Source: JAILLW01 sp045629045 (GTDB lineage: Bacteria > Bacillota > Clostridia > Lachnospirales > Lachnospiraceae). From it: 64,000 nucleotides of DNA. Under the pieces are notes generated by a model. It worked only from the letters and a program-made list of their open reading frames with translations, did not search any database and was not told where the DNA came from. The stretch covers positions 62,001 to 126,000 of the forward strand of contig JAZQQM010000004.1 of assembly GCA_045629045.1 (NCBI GenBank), given 5' to 3'. How positions within the stretch are numbered: the stretch's first letter is position 1; the number at the start of each line of letters is the position of its first letter. Below, piece by piece: positions 28,814 to 38,568 of the stretch. The position numbers and the translations under genes are program-made.

Positions 28814-29833
28814 GTGACTAAAGCATTATTTATCGTACCGCATATGGATGACGAATTACTTGTGGGTGGTCCGTTGCTGTACGCATTATCCAATAATAAA
28901 GATTATGAGCCCTATGTTGTGTTTACTACAAATGGGGATTATTTCAATTATGGTGCCGATACCCGGGCTATGGAATCGGTTGAGGCAAACGGGGTTTTGG
29001 GTATTAAAGAAAATCATCTGATATATTTGGGCTACGGTGATTCCTGGAAAGGTGAAAAGACAGTATATTCGGCAACCTCTGATGAGATTGTGGTTTCCCA
29101 TGCCGGATTTCGTAATACATATGCTGCGGGTGAGCATAAGGACTTTCATTATCTAAAATACGGAGAGCATGCTGAGTATACACATAATAATTTTGTGAAC
29201 GATATTGCAGATGTAATAGAGGACATTCGCCCGCAGATTATTGTCCTGGTGGGACCGGACTATCATACAGATCATATGGGAACTTATTTACTTACACTTG
29301 AAGCACTTAAGAAGCTTAGTATGCGTGAAGTGATGGCGAAGGATACCTACAATCCGCTTGTTCTGGTTAAGGTGGCATATGAGGGAATGATTAAAGGCCC
29401 CCATGATTATTATTCAATACCCTTTGTGCCGTCACGAATGCATAGGAATTGCCTGAAAACTACGGATATTCTCAGGTGGGAAAAGCGGATATGTTTTGTC
29501 ACACCGGCAGAGTGCCTTACGGAGAAGTTAAGTGATAATCCCTTATACAGGGCAGCAGTATGCTATAATTCACAGGGTGCTAAGTATTTCATAGACCGCT
29601 CTGTTAACAAAGATATAGTGTATTGGGCATATGATTGTTACAATGAAATATATTATGAGCCGGATGATGATGAATTGAAGGAAAGACTTGGAATAATTCC
29701 CTTACCGATAGACGATTCGGAGGAGAATATAACATATAAGAAAAATCACGTTAAAAATCTGATATGTTTGATAAATGAGGCTTGGAACTTAAAGTTCTTG
29801 AGATATATTGTAAAGGTTAATACTAAAAAATAA
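28814..29833 (+). CDS. PIG-L family deacetylase
   Basis: A 339-aa LmbE/PIG-L-type zinc-dependent deacetylase. LFIVPHMDDELLVGG (residues ~5-19) contains the PHxDDE motif; DYHTDHMGTYLLT provides the HxxH second zinc site. Members remove N-acetyl groups from GlcNAc-containing lipids or sugars. The start is GTG 28814, immediately after the upstream stop. There is a second, longer family member at 37414. The likely substrate is a polyprenyl-linked amino sugar. Confidence 0.9.
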   Translation: MTKALFIVPHMDDELLVGGPLLYALSNNKDYEPYVVFTTNGDYFNYGADTRAMESVEANGVLGIKENHLIYLGYGDSWKGEKTVYSATSDEIVVSHAGFRNTYAAGEHKDFHYLKYGEHAEYTHNNFVNDIADVIEDIRPQIIVLVGPDYHTDHMGTYLLTLEALKKLSMREVMAKDTYNPLVLVKVAYEGMIKGPHDYYSIPFVPSRMHRNCLKTTDILRWEKRICFVTPAECLTEKLSDNPLYRAAVCYNSQGAKYFIDRSVNKDIVYWAYDCYNEIYYEPDDDELKERLGIIPLPIDDSEENITYKKNHVKNLICLINEAWNLKFLRYIVKVNTKK

Positions 29834-31008
29834 TGTCTGAATTTGCAATTGTAGTGGTAGGATACAACAGAATAAACAGTATGATAAGGACTCTTGAAAG
29901 TGCTCGAAAAGCGGATTTTTTGGGTGATTTCGTTGACCTTATCATTAGCCTTGACAATAGCGGAAATCCCTCGGTCAAAGAGGCTGCCGATATGTTTGAG
30001 TGGCCCCACGGCAACAAGCAGGTTCGCCTATTGCCTCAAAGGGCAGGATTAAAGGATCATATTCTTTCCTGCGGTGTTTTTTTGGAAAATTATGATGCAA
30101 TTGCCGTATTGGAGGATGACATTATAGTAGCCCCCGGATTTTATTCCTATATGAAGGAGTCTGTAGGCTGTTATGGACAAAATGAGCAAATAGCAGGTAT
30201 ATCCCTGTACGGATTTGAATGGAATCCTAATTATAATGCGCCGTTTTTCCCTAAGAAAACGAAATACGATACATATTTTATGCAGTATGCCCAGTCCTGG
30301 GGTCAAATATGGATGAAGGAGTCATTTAAGAGATTCAAAGAATGGTATGAGAATAATAAGGACTGTTATGACCAACCCTATGACGGAACGGTTCCGCCTG
30401 CGGTTTATACCTGGCCTAAGAGTTCATGGCTCAAATTCCATATAATGTATTGTGTAAGGGAAAATAAATATTTTGTATTTCCGTATAATTCATTTTCAAC
30501 TAATTTTACCGAAAAGGGCGAGCATTATATTGCTGAGCAAACCCGGTATCAGGTTTCCCTGCAACATGATGTTGTAAGAGACTTTAAGTTTGCACCGATT
30601 GATGATGGGGCTAAGTATGATGTTTATTTTGAAAATGAGGAAGTATATGAATTCCTTGACTCCTTAAAATCGGAAGTTGAAATTGACATTTATGGAAATA
30701 AACAAATTCCTACCGACAAAAAGTATTTTTTATCATCTCAAGTACTTGATTACGAAATAAAGAAATCTTTTGGTCTTTCCCTTAGACCTCAGGAAGATAA
30801 TATTGTTTATAATACTTCAGGGGATAACATATTCTTGTATGACTTATCAAAGAAGGCGGTTAATACCAAAAAGAAAAAGGAACAGATTTCCGATAAGTGG
30901 AATTATTATAATCGTGAGAAATTTGTAATGCTTGATGAAGCATTTCCTGTAGCTGTTCCAAAGTTTAAGAATCTTTTTAGAACTATATTTTTGAAGAAAA
31001 ATGAATGA
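29833..31008 (+). CDS. GT-A fold glycosyltransferase with EDD motif (GnT-I-like)
   Basis: A 391-aa protein beginning with IVVVGYNRINSMIRTLESAR, then LIISLDNSG and IAVLEDDIIVAPGFYSYM. The EDD metal motif and overall order resemble GnT-I (GT13)-type GT-A enzymes. A later SWGQIWMKESFKRFKEW segment is shared with the paralogue at 56984. The last ~120 residues are variable. It starts on the A of the upstream TAA (TAATG) and overlaps the following WbsX-like gene by 4 bp. It is most likely a cytoplasmic transferase; donor unknown. Confidence 0.78.
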   Translation: MSEFAIVVVGYNRINSMIRTLESARKADFLGDFVDLIISLDNSGNPSVKEAADMFEWPHGNKQVRLLPQRAGLKDHILSCGVFLENYDAIAVLEDDIIVAPGFYSYMKESVGCYGQNEQIAGISLYGFEWNPNYNAPFFPKKTKYDTYFMQYAQSWGQIWMKESFKRFKEWYENNKDCYDQPYDGTVPPAVYTWPKSSWLKFHIMYCVRENKYFVFPYNSFSTNFTEKGEHYIAEQTRYQVSLQHDVVRDFKFAPIDDGAKYDVYFENEEVYEFLDSLKSEVEIDIYGNKQIPTDKKYFLSSQVLDYEIKKSFGLSLRPQEDNIVYNTSGDNIFLYDLSKKAVNTKKKKEQISDKWNYYNREKFVMLDEAFPVAVPKFKNLFRTIFLKKNE

Positions 31009-32108
31009 GTAATACGAAGATACTGGCATTTTATTTGCCGCAATTTCATGAAACTGAATATAACAACGAATGGTGGGGCAAAGGGTATACCGATTGGGTA
31101 GCAGCGAAGAATGCACGCCCTTTGTTTAAAGGACATAATCAACCCAGAAGACCCCTTAATGATAATTATTATGATCTTGCGGATGAAAGCGGTGCTACCT
31201 GGAAGTGGCAGGCGGATTTGGCAAGAGAACACGGGATTTACGGGTTCTGTATATATCATTATTGGTTTAAGGGAACAGGGTACTTGGATACACCTGTGAG
31301 AATTTTACTTAATCATCCCGAAATTGATATTAATTATTCACTTTGTTGGGACAGCGGCAGTTGGAAAAGGACCTGGTATGCCAACAGCAGTGAATTTGAA
31401 ACTCTGGTTCAACAGGATTATGGTGATGAGTCAATGTGGGAGAAACATTTTAAGGATTTACTCCCGTATTTTAAAGACTCGAGATATATAAAGATAGATA
31501 ATAAGCCGGTATTTCACATATATAAGGCGCATTTGATACCGTGTCTTAAGGAAATGAAAGATTATTGGGACAATATGGCTCAATCCGAAGGCTTTGACGG
31601 AGTATATCTAATAGTCGGTGATGTAAGCAACAGAGAAAGCCTCCTTGATAAAGCGGATGCTTTTTATAACTATCAGCCGGTGTATTCTCACGAACATGGT
31701 TCAAAAGATGCTGAAGTAGTCAGTAGAATGCTGTTGGCCGAATTAAAGAAAACAATAAATAGATTGCTTGGAACTAAAATGTTTCCGGACAAACGGCCTG
31801 CCAAAATGATGTACAGACTCATTAAAAAGCAGGACAAATACGATGTTGGTAAAACAAATTACGGAATAATAGCCGATTATGATGACACTCCCAGAAAACA
31901 GCTTAAGGGTGTAGTTGTCACCGAAAATGATGTTAAGTATTTTATGGATGCATTAAAGTGTCTTTTGGAGAAGTCCTGTCAAAAGGGAAACAATTTTGTT
32001 TACATTACAGCTTGGAATGAGTGGGGTGAAAGCTCTTATTTGGAGCCGGATGCAGTAAACGGAACTAAGTATCTTGAAGCTGTTAAGGAAACAGTTGGAG
32101 AAGAATAA
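31005..32108 (+). CDS. WbsX-like, GH99-related protein
   Basis: A 367-aa protein of the WbsX family, related to GH99 endo-mannosidase-like TIM barrels and found in many O-antigen and capsule loci. Matching segments are ILAFYLPQFHETEYN, WWGKGYTDWVAAKNARPLF, HGIYGFCIYHYWFKG, INYSLCWDSGSW and ITAWNEWGESSYLEP. The family has been annotated both as glycosyltransferase and as glycoside hydrolase; its role in synthesis is not settled. No export signal is visible. It lies between an EDD-type GT gene and a GT2 gene with minimal spacing. Confidence 0.87.
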   Translation: MSNTKILAFYLPQFHETEYNNEWWGKGYTDWVAAKNARPLFKGHNQPRRPLNDNYYDLADESGATWKWQADLAREHGIYGFCIYHYWFKGTGYLDTPVRILLNHPEIDINYSLCWDSGSWKRTWYANSSEFETLVQQDYGDESMWEKHFKDLLPYFKDSRYIKIDNKPVFHIYKAHLIPCLKEMKDYWDNMAQSEGFDGVYLIVGDVSNRESLLDKADAFYNYQPVYSHEHGSKDAEVVSRMLLAELKKTINRLLGTKMFPDKRPAKMMYRLIKKQDKYDVGKTNYGIIADYDDTPRKQLKGVVVTENDVKYFMDALKCLLEKSCQKGNNFVYITAWNEWGESSYLEPDAVNGTKYLEAVKETVGEE

Positions 32109-32113
32109 GTGAT

Positions 32114-32866
32114 ATGAATGAGATTAAAGTTAGCATAATTACCGTATGCTATAATAGTGAAAAGACAATAGAACGTACTATTCGGAGTGTACTGAATCAG
32201 ACCTATAAGAACTTCGAGTATTATATAATTGATGGAGCCTCTACGGATGGTACGGTTGAGATTGCCAATAAATATCGTGAAAGCTTCGAAGGCAAAATGA
32301 CAATTGTGTCAGAACCCGACAAGGGTATTTATGATGCCATGAATAAAGGCATTAGACTGACTGACGGAGAGTTAATCGGAATAATTAACAGTGATGATTA
32401 TTATGAAAATAATGCTGTTGAACTGATGGCTGAAGCTTATAAGAATAATCATGATAATCCGTTAAGTGTATATTATGGTTTTGACAGAGCGGTTATTGAA
32501 GGTAAAGAAGTTTCGATAGGATTTAAGAATGCAGAGTTCCTTGATAGTGGAATGATTTCGCATCCCTCATGCTTTGTTACGCGTGAAGCTTATGAACAGA
32601 TGGGAACCTTTGATACCAAGTATTCCTGCGTGGCTGACTATGATTTGATGCTTAGATACAAGCATTCGGGTAAAGTTACTTTTGTGCCGGTATATGAGAT
32701 AATTGCTAATTTTTCATTAGGTGGTACCTGCAGCACGGACAAAGCAGAACGGGAACTATGGGATCTTAAAGCTACTTATGGAATTATGGAAAAGGGTAGG
32801 GCTAATTGGCTGAAATTTCTTAATAAATCTTCAGAGATTTTTAGAAAGTTAATAGGAGCGCATTAA
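32114..32866 (+). CDS. GT2 family glycosyltransferase (WcaA-type, short)
   Basis: A 250-aa GT-A enzyme: VSIITVCYNSEKTIERTIRS, IIDGASTDGT, PDKGIYDAMNKG and GIINSDDYYEN (metal site). It is a close paralogue of the gene at 35673, with strong nucleotide similarity in the first ~130 bp, and a more distant one of 41001. It has no membrane segment. It precedes an ABC flippase gene without any gap. Confidence 0.92.
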   Translation: MNEIKVSIITVCYNSEKTIERTIRSVLNQTYKNFEYYIIDGASTDGTVEIANKYRESFEGKMTIVSEPDKGIYDAMNKGIRLTDGELIGIINSDDYYENNAVELMAEAYKNNHDNPLSVYYGFDRAVIEGKEVSIGFKNAEFLDSGMISHPSCFVTREAYEQMGTFDTKYSCVADYDLMLRYKHSGKVTFVPVYEIIANFSLGGTCSTDKAERELWDLKATYGIMEKGRANWLKFLNKSSEIFRKLIGAH

Positions 32867-34651
32867 TTGAAAAAATTAATTAATACAATTAAATCATTCT
32901 TTATCTCGCTTAGGAAACTCTATGTGATTTTTGAAAAGAAACAAAGACTCCAAAGTATATTTTTATTCGTTGGAGTTTTCGTATGTGCCATGCTTGAAAC
33001 CTTGGGAGTAAGTGCGATTATTCCTTTTGTTCTTGTACTTTTTTCACCGGATGAAATGCTGGAGAATAAGTACGTTAAACTTATTTCGGATATGTTCGGA
33101 GTGAGCAATTATCATAGATTATTACTCGTAACGGCAGGTCTTATAGTAGGCATATATTTGGTGAAGAATATAATTCTTCTGGTATTTAAATATTATCAGG
33201 GCAAGTTTCACAATGACATTGAATGTTCCCTTACAATCAAGTTATATACTATGTTTATGAACAGACCCTATGCCTATTATCTTAATGCCAATACAGCAGA
33301 GGTTATTCGCGGTATTACCAATGATATTATTCAGGTAGCGCAGGTACTTGACGGCTTTTTGGGAGTATTTTCCGAAGGCTTTACCATACTTCTTATAGGT
33401 ATATTCGTAGTTTATCTTGATCCTATTATGGCCTTGGGATTAATTGGTACTGCAGTATTTCTTCTTCTTTTGTTTGCATTTGGATTTAAGAAGAAAACAA
33501 CAGAACTTGGTATAATTTGCCGTGATGTATTTGCTAAACGAAATAAGACTGTTATGGAGTCTGTGTCGGGATATAAGGAGATTTCCGTATATCAGAAGAA
33601 GAAGTTCTTTATAGATGATTATTCTGATGTAAGCAGATTTGCTGCCAGGAAGAACACCCTTAATCTATTTATTATGACGGTGCCTTATTATGTAATAGAG
33701 ACGGTGTTTATTGCCTCTTTATTGGGACTTACCTGTTACAAGATTTCTTCCGGATCGGATACGACCACTTATGCCACATTAATAAGTACTTTGGTGGTTG
33801 CGGCTGTCAGAATTCTGCCTTCGATATCCAATATTTCAAAGAGCTTTAATATACTTACATATAATCATGTAGGACTTGATGCAGCATATGATAATATTGT
33901 TGAAGTGAAGGACAGTGCAGAGGCTAAGGATTTATTAAAGGTGCCGTCAACCGAAGAAGACAGTATCAGATTTACCGATAACATAGTTTTGAAGGATGTG
34001 TCATTTAGATATCCCAATACCGATAAAGACGTATTTAGCAGTGTGGATATTACAATTAATAAGAATAATTCGGTTGCTTTCGTTGGTGAATCCGGTGCAG
34101 GAAAAACCACATTGCTTGATGTACTCCTGGGATTATTGGAGCCCCATAAAGGGGAAATTCTTATGGATGGAAAAGACATCAGAACAATACCCTTTGCCTG
34201 GGCAAAGACAATTGGCTATGTGCCTCAATCGGTATATATGATTGATGATACTATCAGAAAAAATATAGCATTTGGAATAAGTGAAGACGAAATAGATGAT
34301 AACAGAATTTGGGAAGTCCTTAAGGACGCACAGCTTGACGAATTCATTAAGAACCTCCCGGATGGTCTTGATACTATGGTGGGCGAAAGAGGTATACGTT
34401 TCTCGGGAGGTCAGAGGCAGCGTATTTCAATAGCAAGAGCATTGTATCACGATCCTCATATTTTGGTACTTGATGAAGCAACATCCGCACTTGATAATGA
34501 AACCGAAAAGGAAGTAATGAACGCAATTGACAGATTACATGGCAAGATGACAATCATTATTGTAGCTCACCGATTAAGTACTATCGAAAATTGCGATATT
34601 GTATATCGTGTGGGCGATGGAAAAATTATTAAGGAAAGGAGCAAAGAATGA
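32867..34651 (+). CDS. ABC transporter, permease-ATPase fusion (PglK-like flippase)
   Basis: A 594-aa half-transporter. The N-terminal membrane domain begins with FVCAMLETLGVSAIIPFVLV, a segment almost unchanged in the paralogue at 55207. The ATPase domain has Walker A GESGAGKTT (407-415), GYVPQSVYMIDD, signature FSGGQRQR (~511) and Walker B LVLDEATSALD. The start is TTG 32867, directly after a stop; its paralogue also uses TTG. It likely flips a lipid-linked oligosaccharide. It overlaps the GT-D gene by 4 bp, and the same pair of neighbours recurs in the opposite order at 54226-56982. Confidence 0.94.
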   Translation: MKKLINTIKSFFISLRKLYVIFEKKQRLQSIFLFVGVFVCAMLETLGVSAIIPFVLVLFSPDEMLENKYVKLISDMFGVSNYHRLLLVTAGLIVGIYLVKNIILLVFKYYQGKFHNDIECSLTIKLYTMFMNRPYAYYLNANTAEVIRGITNDIIQVAQVLDGFLGVFSEGFTILLIGIFVVYLDPIMALGLIGTAVFLLLLFAFGFKKKTTELGIICRDVFAKRNKTVMESVSGYKEISVYQKKKFFIDDYSDVSRFAARKNTLNLFIMTVPYYVIETVFIASLLGLTCYKISSGSDTTTYATLISTLVVAAVRILPSISNISKSFNILTYNHVGLDAAYDNIVEVKDSAEAKDLLKVPSTEEDSIRFTDNIVLKDVSFRYPNTDKDVFSSVDITINKNNSVAFVGESGAGKTTLLDVLLGLLEPHKGEILMDGKDIRTIPFAWAKTIGYVPQSVYMIDDTIRKNIAFGISEDEIDDNRIWEVLKDAQLDEFIKNLPDGLDTMVGERGIRFSGGQRQRISIARALYHDPHILVLDEATSALDNETEKEVMNAIDRLHGKMTIIIVAHRLSTIENCDIVYRVGDGKIIKERSKE

Positions 34652-35673
34652 AATCTTATAAAAGTCGCCTGGTTTGGGCAGGATTTGAATTGAAGAATAA
34701 AGTGACGGAACGTCAATTGTGGAAACGTGGTCCGCAGGCATTTAATTATGCTTACGAAACGTTTCGACCAACTATAAATGGGCATCAGTTTATGTCTATG
34801 CCTGAGGTTAATGAGGTTATTGCGCGGAAAATTCTTAATAATGAACCTTTTTGGGCCGGCAGAATGGGGCATACGGAAATGGATATCGTAAGGCAGGTAA
34901 TACAGCATGATATGGTACCTGTACTAGATCATCGTGAGGAATATGTAGGAATAATATATAAAAAAGCAGGTTTTTTTCCAAATGATGTGGAATATGGTAC
35001 ACGATTCGGCCATTTGATATTGGATGATGCTCAAGGAATAGATATGCAGGGATTTTGGGATAGGTATATGGAAGACTATATGCTATATGCTTATCAAAAG
35101 ACTGAGTATATTACGACTCTTAGTGCTTTAGAGCCTTGGAATATTTATTTTGAGAAGAATAATCCTAAAGGGATAAAGCCATGGTCACATGCCCTTAGGG
35201 GTAAGAACGTCCTGGTGGTTCATCCCTTTGCTGATTCAATAAGGAAACAGTACGATGAAAAAAGAGAGCATATTTTTGAAAGAATATATGATGCTAACGA
35301 TATTCTTCCTGAATTTAACTTAAAAACTATAAAAGCTGTTCAGACCATAGGTGATACTAAAGATGATAGATTTGATACCTGGTTTGATGCCCTTGATTAT
35401 ATGGTTAAGGAATGTGCCAAGACAGAATTTGATGTGGCAATTGTGGGATGTGGTGCATATGGTTATCCGCTTGCTGCCGAGATTAAAAAGATGGGTAAAA
35501 CGGTAATTCATTTGGGCGGAGCAACACAGCTTATGTTCGGAATTATAGGTAACAGATGGGAAACTACTCATATCGGGATTAAGGATAATATTATGAACGA
35601 TTACTGGGTGCATCCTGATGTAAGTGAAAAACCCGCAGATGCTTCAAAAGTAGAAAAAGGTTGTTATTGGTAA
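34648..35673 (+). CDS. Divergent GT-D-like glycosyltransferase
   Basis: A 341-aa protein related in layout to the DUF1792/GT-D family: FWAGRMGHTEMD (~residues 66-77) stands where the canonical protein at 16479 has VRFGDGE, and DVAIVGCGAYGYPLAAEI plus GKTVIHLGGATQLMFGI correspond to its C-terminal Rossmann-like half. The first acidic residue of the DxE metal motif is not conserved (GHTE). It is closely related to 54226, with which it shares NVLVVHPFADSI-type and C-terminal GCYW segments. An AAGGAG site precedes ATG 34648. Probably a glycosyltransferase; activity unproven. Confidence 0.72.
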   Translation: MKSYKSRLVWAGFELKNKVTERQLWKRGPQAFNYAYETFRPTINGHQFMSMPEVNEVIARKILNNEPFWAGRMGHTEMDIVRQVIQHDMVPVLDHREEYVGIIYKKAGFFPNDVEYGTRFGHLILDDAQGIDMQGFWDRYMEDYMLYAYQKTEYITTLSALEPWNIYFEKNNPKGIKPWSHALRGKNVLVVHPFADSIRKQYDEKREHIFERIYDANDILPEFNLKTIKAVQTIGDTKDDRFDTWFDALDYMVKECAKTEFDVAIVGCGAYGYPLAAEIKKMGKTVIHLGGATQLMFGIIGNRWETTHIGIKDNIMNDYWVHPDVSEKPADASKVEKGCYW

Positions 35674-36440
35674 TGGAAACTAAGGTCAGCATTATTACGG
35701 TTTGCTATAATAGCGAAAAAACAATAGAACGAACAATACAAAGTGTTCTTAATCAAACGTATTCTAATATTGAGTATATAGTTATTGATGGAGCTTCAAC
35801 GGACGGTACACTTGCGATTATAGATAGATATAGGAATACGTTTGGTGACAGAATGATTCTAATATCTGAAAAAGATAACGGTATATATTATGCAATGAAT
35901 AAAGGTATTGCATTAGCAACAGGAGAAATAGTAGGTATTATCAATAGTGATGATTATTATGAAAACGATGCAATAGAAAAAATTGTTAAGCAATTTAAAT
36001 TATTAAAAAAGGAATATGTAGTTATTCATGGACTTACGTATGCTTACAACAACAATGAATTGAAGCTCATTGCAAGAATGCGTCCGGATAAATTAGAAGA
36101 AGAGATGGGGTCTCATCCGGCGTGCTTTGTTTCTAAGGAAACATATGAATGTTTTGGTACATTTAATACAAAATATAGTTGTGTTGCAGATCATGACTTG
36201 ATGTTGAGACTATTCAAAACGAATAAAGTAACCTTTGTTTTTATTGATGAACATATAGCAAATGCAGAGTTGGGCGGAATGAGTTCATCCACTAAGGCAT
36301 ATGTAGATGCGCTTAAATTTCAATATGATAATCATAGAATAAGTTTTTTAAGAATGAAGCTGGAAACAACTAAGGCGTTGATTGCTAACTTTTTTATATC
36401 ACATGGATATAAACCTATAAGATTAAGGAGGCATTTATGA
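35673..36440 (+). CDS. GT2 family glycosyltransferase (WcaA-type, short)
   Basis: A 255-aa GT-A enzyme with VSIITVCYNSEKTIERTIQS, VIDGASTDGT, NGIYYAMNKG and GIINSDDYYEN. I use the ATG at 35673, sharing one base with the preceding stop (TAATG), rather than the TTG at 35661. It is a near paralogue of 32114; both flank the ABC/GT-D pair. From here to about 38568 the DNA is visibly richer in A+T than the preceding genes, suggesting a separately acquired cassette. Substrates unknown. Confidence 0.9.
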   Translation: METKVSIITVCYNSEKTIERTIQSVLNQTYSNIEYIVIDGASTDGTLAIIDRYRNTFGDRMILISEKDNGIYYAMNKGIALATGEIVGIINSDDYYENDAIEKIVKQFKLLKKEYVVIHGLTYAYNNNELKLIARMRPDKLEEEMGSHPACFVSKETYECFGTFNTKYSCVADHDLMLRLFKTNKVTFVFIDEHIANAELGGMSSSTKAYVDALKFQYDNHRISFLRMKLETTKALIANFFISHGYKPIRLRRHL

Positions 36441-37411
36441 ATTCCGATTTTTCGGTGGTTATTTTGGGAAGAGAATACTCAAAACAGATGCTGGAGTTGT
36501 TTAATTTGGTGTTTAATCAGAGTGCCGATATGGATTTTTGGATACATAAACACTATGAGAATCCTGTAGGTGAAACGATTTTTTTTGGAATATTTGATGA
36601 AGACAGGCTGGTTGCAATTAACGGTTTTATGCCAATGCTCTTTTCGAACGGTAGTGAAAAGTATCGCGTTTTGGAGTCATGTGAGAGCGCTGTTAATTCG
36701 CAGTACAGGCATAGAGGGTTATTTAGTGCTCTTATAAGCGCAGCCATCGAATGGGCAAAGGAAAATGAAATAGATTTTTTATTTGGTATGCCTAATATGT
36801 TTTCTGCTCCGGGATTTATTAAGTTGGGATGGAATGCAATTGGTGAAGCATATTCATATGGTGCAATAACTACATGCTCGAAATGGTTAACAACAAAAAA
36901 GAAAATTCGACCACTTGCTGATGCTATGCTATTGGGACGTTGGGTACTTAATAGATTTAGTACTACGGATAAAAGGTATAGTTTGTCTGAACTGAATGAA
37001 GATGATTTTCTTGAATTACATCAAAAATGCGAAGATGAAGTTACGTGTATGTATACTAAAGATTATTTGGAATGGAAACTTCGCGGCAAAATATATTTAA
37101 TAAAATATGCAGATGAAAATGTGTTACTGCTTATTTTTCAAGATAATGTAATTGTTTTTTATGAATTATTGACAAATGACGATAATCAAGTAAGAGGGGC
37201 ATTTCGTTTTTTTCTAAAGTATGTAAGAAATAAAGTTGGATCTGTTATAGTTTTTGCAGAATCATGTAAAGATATTAGGATGCTGTTAAATAAGTCAGGA
37301 TTTGTAACAAGAAGGGAACCACCCTATCTTAGAATTGCTATGGGAATTTCAGAGCGTTCGAAGCATGCTTTACATCAAAAAGTAGTAATTAATGCAATAG
37401 AAAGTGATTAG
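36437..37411 (+). CDS. GNAT family N-acyltransferase
   Basis: A 324-aa protein with a GNAT domain in its first half: INGFMPMLFSNG strands, then ESCESAVNSQYRHRGLFSAL (the RxxGx acyl-CoA binding motif) and FLFGMPNMFSAPGFIKLGW. The C-terminal half may be a second GNAT-like lobe (LLIFQDNVIVFYELL; GSVIVFAESCKDIRMLLNKSG). It could acylate an amino sugar, perhaps one freed by the adjacent PIG-L deacetylase. A strong AAGGAGG site at 36425-36431 precedes the ATG. It overlaps the previous GT2 gene by 4 bp and lies in a lower-GC segment. Confidence 0.83.
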   Translation: MNSDFSVVILGREYSKQMLELFNLVFNQSADMDFWIHKHYENPVGETIFFGIFDEDRLVAINGFMPMLFSNGSEKYRVLESCESAVNSQYRHRGLFSALISAAIEWAKENEIDFLFGMPNMFSAPGFIKLGWNAIGEAYSYGAITTCSKWLTTKKKIRPLADAMLLGRWVLNRFSTTDKRYSLSELNEDDFLELHQKCEDEVTCMYTKDYLEWKLRGKIYLIKYADENVLLLIFQDNVIVFYELLTNDDNQVRGAFRFFLKYVRNKVGSVIVFAESCKDIRMLLNKSGFVTRREPPYLRIAMGISERSKHALHQKVVINAIESD

Positions 37412-37413
37412 TA

Positions 37414-38568
37414 ATGACTGCTGAAGAAAGAATGCTGAGTTTGTTTTCAAACAAGCGTGTATTAATTGTAGTTCCGCATGAAGATGATGAGATTAATGTT
37501 GCCGGTACTATATTGGCACAATTGGATTATACCAGAACCGATGTAATGGTTGTTTTTTCTACCGATGGGGGACGTTATATTAGTCCCAAACGCCGTATGG
37601 TAGAGGCAAGAAAAGCGTTGAATTATTGCGGTGTTAAAAATAATCAAATATTATTTTTAGGTTATCCTGATTTTGATGATAGAATTGAACGCTCATTAGA
37701 AGTAAAAAAGCAAATGGAACATGATTTGCTTGAATGTATTGAGAATTTTTCCCCGGATTTCATTTTTACTAATGGTAGTGATGAACATCCAAATCATATT
37801 GAGTTATCTGACATTATTGATGAAGTATACTACCAATATTTGAAAGACGATTTGAAGTCGCATGTTTTTTTGTTTAAAACTTATGCGTATAATTTAGCAT
37901 ATTATGCGGTTGATGATTATAGCAGGTATAATTTGCTTGAGACTAAGGACCGTGGAAAGGATATGTATCCTTATTCTTGGGAAGAAAGGTTGAGATTGCC
38001 GGTACCGAGAAAATGCAGAACCAATACGATTACTACGAATTTTATTTATAGAGCAATGTGGAGACATCATTCTCAATCAGCATATAGGGCAACATCAAGG
38101 ATTGCAAATTCTGATAAGGTATATTGGTTAGCAAAAAAGAATAGTGAAGAAAACAACAATAATGATATATGGTTTTGCAAGATATGTATTAATGATAATT
38201 ATGTATATGATTATTATACCGAGGATTGTTTTGTGGAATTATCGCTTATTTCTTTTGGAGAAGACGGACGATTGATAGCACTCGATTCTGATAAAATTTC
38301 TTATTATGTAATTGAGGAAAAAAGTAAGCGTATAATTAAATCGAGAATTAGCAAGAGGGATTTTTCAAACAATAGTATTGTCGTTTATGCTGAATATGAT
38401 GGGATAGATATGGATGAGATACAGATTAATTGGAAAATACCAGCAAAACCATATTTACTGTTTTGTAAGATGAAGGACTGTATTATTGGATTTGTTATGA
38501 AAACAATCGATTGGGGAATCAATGAAATCTATAGAGCAGGGGAAATCATTGGTAAAATAGATGAATAG
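37414..38568 (+). CDS. PIG-L family deacetylase with C-terminal extension
   Basis: A 384-aa protein. LIVVPHEDDEINVAG (residues ~17-31) holds the PHxDDE zinc motif, VVFSTDGGRY follows, and NGSDEHPNHIEL provides the second metal histidines. The deacetylase domain ends near residue 235; the remaining ~150 residues are beta-rich and unlike the shorter paralogue at 28814. It probably deacetylates an N-acetylated sugar, paired with the adjacent GNAT gene. The DNA is A+T rich relative to the flanking locus. It overlaps the next membrane protein gene by 8 bp. Confidence 0.87.
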   Translation: MTAEERMLSLFSNKRVLIVVPHEDDEINVAGTILAQLDYTRTDVMVVFSTDGGRYISPKRRMVEARKALNYCGVKNNQILFLGYPDFDDRIERSLEVKKQMEHDLLECIENFSPDFIFTNGSDEHPNHIELSDIIDEVYYQYLKDDLKSHVFLFKTYAYNLAYYAVDDYSRYNLLETKDRGKDMYPYSWEERLRLPVPRKCRTNTITTNFIYRAMWRHHSQSAYRATSRIANSDKVYWLAKKNSEENNNNDIWFCKICINDNYVYDYYTEDCFVELSLISFGEDGRLIALDSDKISYYVIEEKSKRIIKSRISKRDFSNNSIVVYAEYDGIDMDEIQINWKIPAKPYLLFCKMKDCIIGFVMKTIDWGINEIYRAGEIIGKIDE

